A stretch of DNA of 23,841 bases from DASXRC01 sp036506495 (GTDB lineage: Bacteria > Actinomycetota > Actinomycetes > Mycobacteriales > Micromonosporaceae), in the NCBI GenBank assembly GCA_036506495.1, contig DASXRQ010000078.1, positions 1 to 23,841 on the forward strand, given 5' to 3'. The translations under genes and the position numbers were made by a program. The notes under the pieces were generated by a model, which did no database searches, was not told the DNA's origin, and was given only the letters and a program-made list of their open reading frames with translations. Each line of letters opens with the position of its first letter. Position 1 is the first letter of the stretch. This document shows positions 22,507 to 23,841 of this stretch, in pieces.

Positions 22507-22850
22507 ACCCTTTCCGGAAGGTGCCGATCGGCGACGTCGTTTGATGGCGCTCTCCGAGCATCTTCGGCGGCACCCGGAGAGCGGCGACCAGTACATCTTC
22601 CGGGACGGCGCCGGGCCATGTACCCGCGCCGTGTTGAATTCCCGCGTCTGGCGGCGGCGGTCAAGGCTGCGGGCTCGTAGGCGTCGGCATGCACGAGCTC
22701 CGACACTTCTATGCCTCGGTCCTGATCGGCGCCGGGCACAACCCAAGGCGGTTGCCGAACGGCTGGGCCGCGCGAACGCCGCAATGACCTTGAACGTGTA
22801 AGCCCACCTGTGGCCGGCCGACGAGGACCGGACTCGCAGGGCGACGATGA
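22507..22850 (+). pseudogene. Second tyrosine recombinase remnant, catalytic Tyr replaced by stop
   Basis: Pieces in several frames align in order with the C-terminal half of a phage-type integrase: FRKVPIGDVV, LSEHLRRHPESGDQYIFRDG, RAVLNSRVW, VGVGMHELRHFYASVLIGAG, KAVAERLGRANAAMTLNV and, after a stop, AHLWPADEDRTRRA. The Arg-His box (ELRHFY) is there. In family members MTL.VY.HLWP holds the catalytic Tyr; here the Tyr position is TAA. Together with at least three frame changes, it cannot encode a working enzyme. It is a different recombinase from the one at 20290-20628. Confidence 0.78.
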
Positions 22851-23257
22851 TGCTTTCAAGATCCGTAGCGATGCGGACGTTACGCGGACCGCAGAGGGAT
22901 CTTGGTGATGAAACCGCAGGTCAACTGGTATGCCCGGCTCCTCTTGCCTATTTGGCGTTGCATTGTCGAGGCTCTGGACACAGTGGAGCGGGTCGGACGG
23001 AATGGCGGCTGACCTGCGCATTCGCTGGTCGCCGTCGGTCGTCGTTGGCGGTCGGTCGTCGACGCTTCACGGCCTGGAGACGGTCTATCAAGCCCTTCCA
23101 GTACGCGTGCCGCCGATCCGCGCGGACCGGATCGAGGTTGAACCCAGCGATCTCCTGTCTCGGGACCGGGCTCCGATCGTCCTTGTGACCTTCGTCGGTG
23201 CGGGAGTGCGGCACGGTGAACCGGGACTTGGCTGGCTGGACAGACATCGTTGAGCCT
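22851..23257. other. Stretch with repeat copy 2, no gene seen
   Basis: Contains direct-repeat copy 2 at 22952-23083. The remainder shows no ribosome site, no recognisable protein and no consistent codon bias; it is probably debris from the integrated elements. Confidence 0.5.
22952..23083 (+). repeat. Direct repeat copy 2 (~132 bp)
   Basis: Collinear with copy 1 at 20913-21045, in the same orientation, with exact 17-nt and 26-nt ends and a diverged centre. Copies are about 2.04 kb apart and enclose the LPxTG gene and the second recombinase remnant. Confidence 0.85.
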
Positions 23258-23773
23258 ATGGCGATGAAGCGCCGGTCCAGGCCGGTTGGCAGGCTGCGTA
23301 GGGTCGCGTCTCCGCCGACCGCCCGCGCGTCAGCCCGGCTGCGCGACCCTACGTTCGCGCCGACCGCCTGCAAGACGGTCCGGCTGCGCAGGGCCGCGTC
23401 CCCGCCGACCGCCCGCGCGTCAGCCCGGCTGCGCAAGGTCACGTCCGCGCACACCGCTCGCGTCCCCGTGGTCCGCATCGCCGCCCAGCTGCGCGAGGCC
23501 GCGTTCCCGTCCGCCGACGTCGCCGCCGAGCTGAACAAGACCATCGCCGCGTTCTCGTCCACCGGCCAGCGCCTGCCACGAAGGGTGACCGGCCGGGTGC
23601 GCCCGGTTGCGATTGGCGCGGCGGTGAGGTGTTCGGAGGCGGCGGCGTCGAGCTGGGACGTGTCGGCCAGGCTCATCGCGACGGAGCTGATCGGTGCCCT
23701 ACCCGGTCTGGTCGGCGCGACGCCACCAGATGACGGTGCCGCCCACGCCGGCGAGGCCGACCAGCGCTACTAG
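23258..23773 (+). CDS. Tandem-repeat protein of unknown function (strand uncertain)
   Basis: An open frame from ATG 23258 (weak ribosome site) to 23773, about 171 residues. Residues 12-91 contain 15-residue repeats, RLRxxxSPPTARASA, encoded by 45-bp DNA units, ending in a probably helical stretch AAELNKTIAAFSSTGQ. Between about 23330 and 23580 nearly every codon ends in G or C, which supports coding. The minus-strand frame that shares the same third positions (a repeat LRSRADARAVGGDAA) has equal support, so the coding strand is not settled. After about 23580 the bias weakens, and the end overlaps the minus-strand gene at 23699, so it may be a decayed gene. Confidence 0.35.
   Translation: MAMKRRSRPVGRLRRVASPPTARASARLRDPTFAPTACKTVRLRRAASPPTARASARLRKVTSAHTARVPVVRIAAQLREAAFPSADVAAELNKTIAAFSSTGQRLPRRVTGRVRPVAIGAAVRCSEAAASSWDVSARLIATELIGALPGLVGATPPDDGAAHAGEADQRY
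23291..23530 (+). repeat. 45-bp tandem repeat, five units with one 15-bp insertion
   Basis: Units begin at 23291, 23336, 23381, 23426 and 23486, each starting with a form of CGGCTGCGC. Units one and three differ at only four of 45 bases, suggesting recent duplication of a 90-bp pair. Units four and five are more diverged, with 15 extra bases between them. Confidence 0.8.
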
Positions 23774-23841
23774 GGTGTAGCCGATCGGGCCGACCGCCGG
23801 TTGGTCCGGCCCGGCGGTGCCGCTGTAGATGGCCGGAACCG
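23699..23841 (-). CDS. C-terminus of a membrane-anchored protein (cut by window edge)
   Basis: The last 46 residues of a minus-strand gene entering from the right, ending TAG (23701-23699). They contain a Gly/Pro-rich linker (SGTAGPDQPAVGPIG), a hydrophobic helix (YTLVALVGLAGVGGTVIWW) and a short tail RRADQTG. This is the usual end of an exported protein held by one C-terminal helix. Family cannot be told from this piece. All codons are typical of the window. Confidence 0.7.
   Translation of the reverse strand, partial: VPAIYSGTAGPDQPAVGPIGYTLVALVGLAGVGGTVIWWRRADQTG

Noticed and set aside
21705..23021. 438-codon minus-strand open frame across the LPxTG gene
   Set aside because: It is antisense to the Thr/Pro stalk and produces only Arg/Gly-rich low-complexity sequence.
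23291..23530. Possible CRISPR array from 45-bp repeats
   Set aside because: The repeats are diverged and tandem with no unique spacers, and there are no cas genes.

Overview
The window is very GC-rich, coding frames almost always end codons in G or C, GTG starts are common and the gene families are typical of actinomycetes. A SigE-type sigma relic, HAF-repeat proteins, a DUF4331 protein and paired TetR/enzyme units suggest a filamentous actinomycete, probably Micromonosporaceae. The family-level guess is inference from gene content only.

Bases 1-5840 hold a minus-strand exopolysaccharide or cell-surface glycan locus. A NarL/LuxR response regulator lies upstream of a tightly coupled operon: family 2 glycosyltransferase, secreted propeller-like protein, FemAB/GNAT-type acyltransferase, and a secreted glycoside hydrolase cut by the window edge. 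Junctions are 1 nt, a 4-nt GTGA overlap, and 3 nt. A GH16 lipoprotein lies just upstream on the same strand. The set looks like synthesis, decoration and trimming of one polymer, but the polymer cannot be named from sequence.

Bases 6000-13100 are mostly independent minus-strand genes: a secreted HAF-repeat protein with a 15-bp-stem terminator; an Ada-AraC-AlkA alkylation-repair fusion whose glycosylase catalytic Asp appears to be Gly; a SnoaL-like enzyme divergent from a TetR regulator; a small Cys-containing protein; an unusual fusion of a region-2-less SigE sigma remnant, one membrane helix and a HAF-repeat ectodomain; and a DUF4331 protein.

Bases 13300-17040 run mainly on the plus strand: a short ORF, a ferredoxin-reductase-type flavoprotein, an MBL-fold lactonase-like hydrolase and an SMP-30/gluconolactonase-like protein ending in a strong hairpin.

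Bases 17040-23841 are a degraded accessory region. Two intact units remain: an intact HhH-GPD glycosylase, and a tautomerase divergent from a TetR gene with two matching 16-bp operator candidates between them. Around them are relics of a VOC protein, an ECF sigma factor, an IS21 transposase, a LacI regulator and two tyrosine recombinases, plus the 3' half of a tRNA-Val(GAC) that looks like an attachment site. An LPxTG-anchored surface protein gene sits between two ~133-bp direct repeats about 2 kb apart. The right end has a 45-bp tandem-repeat ORF and the C-terminus of a minus-strand membrane-anchored protein. I saw no CRISPR array, rRNA or complete tRNA.
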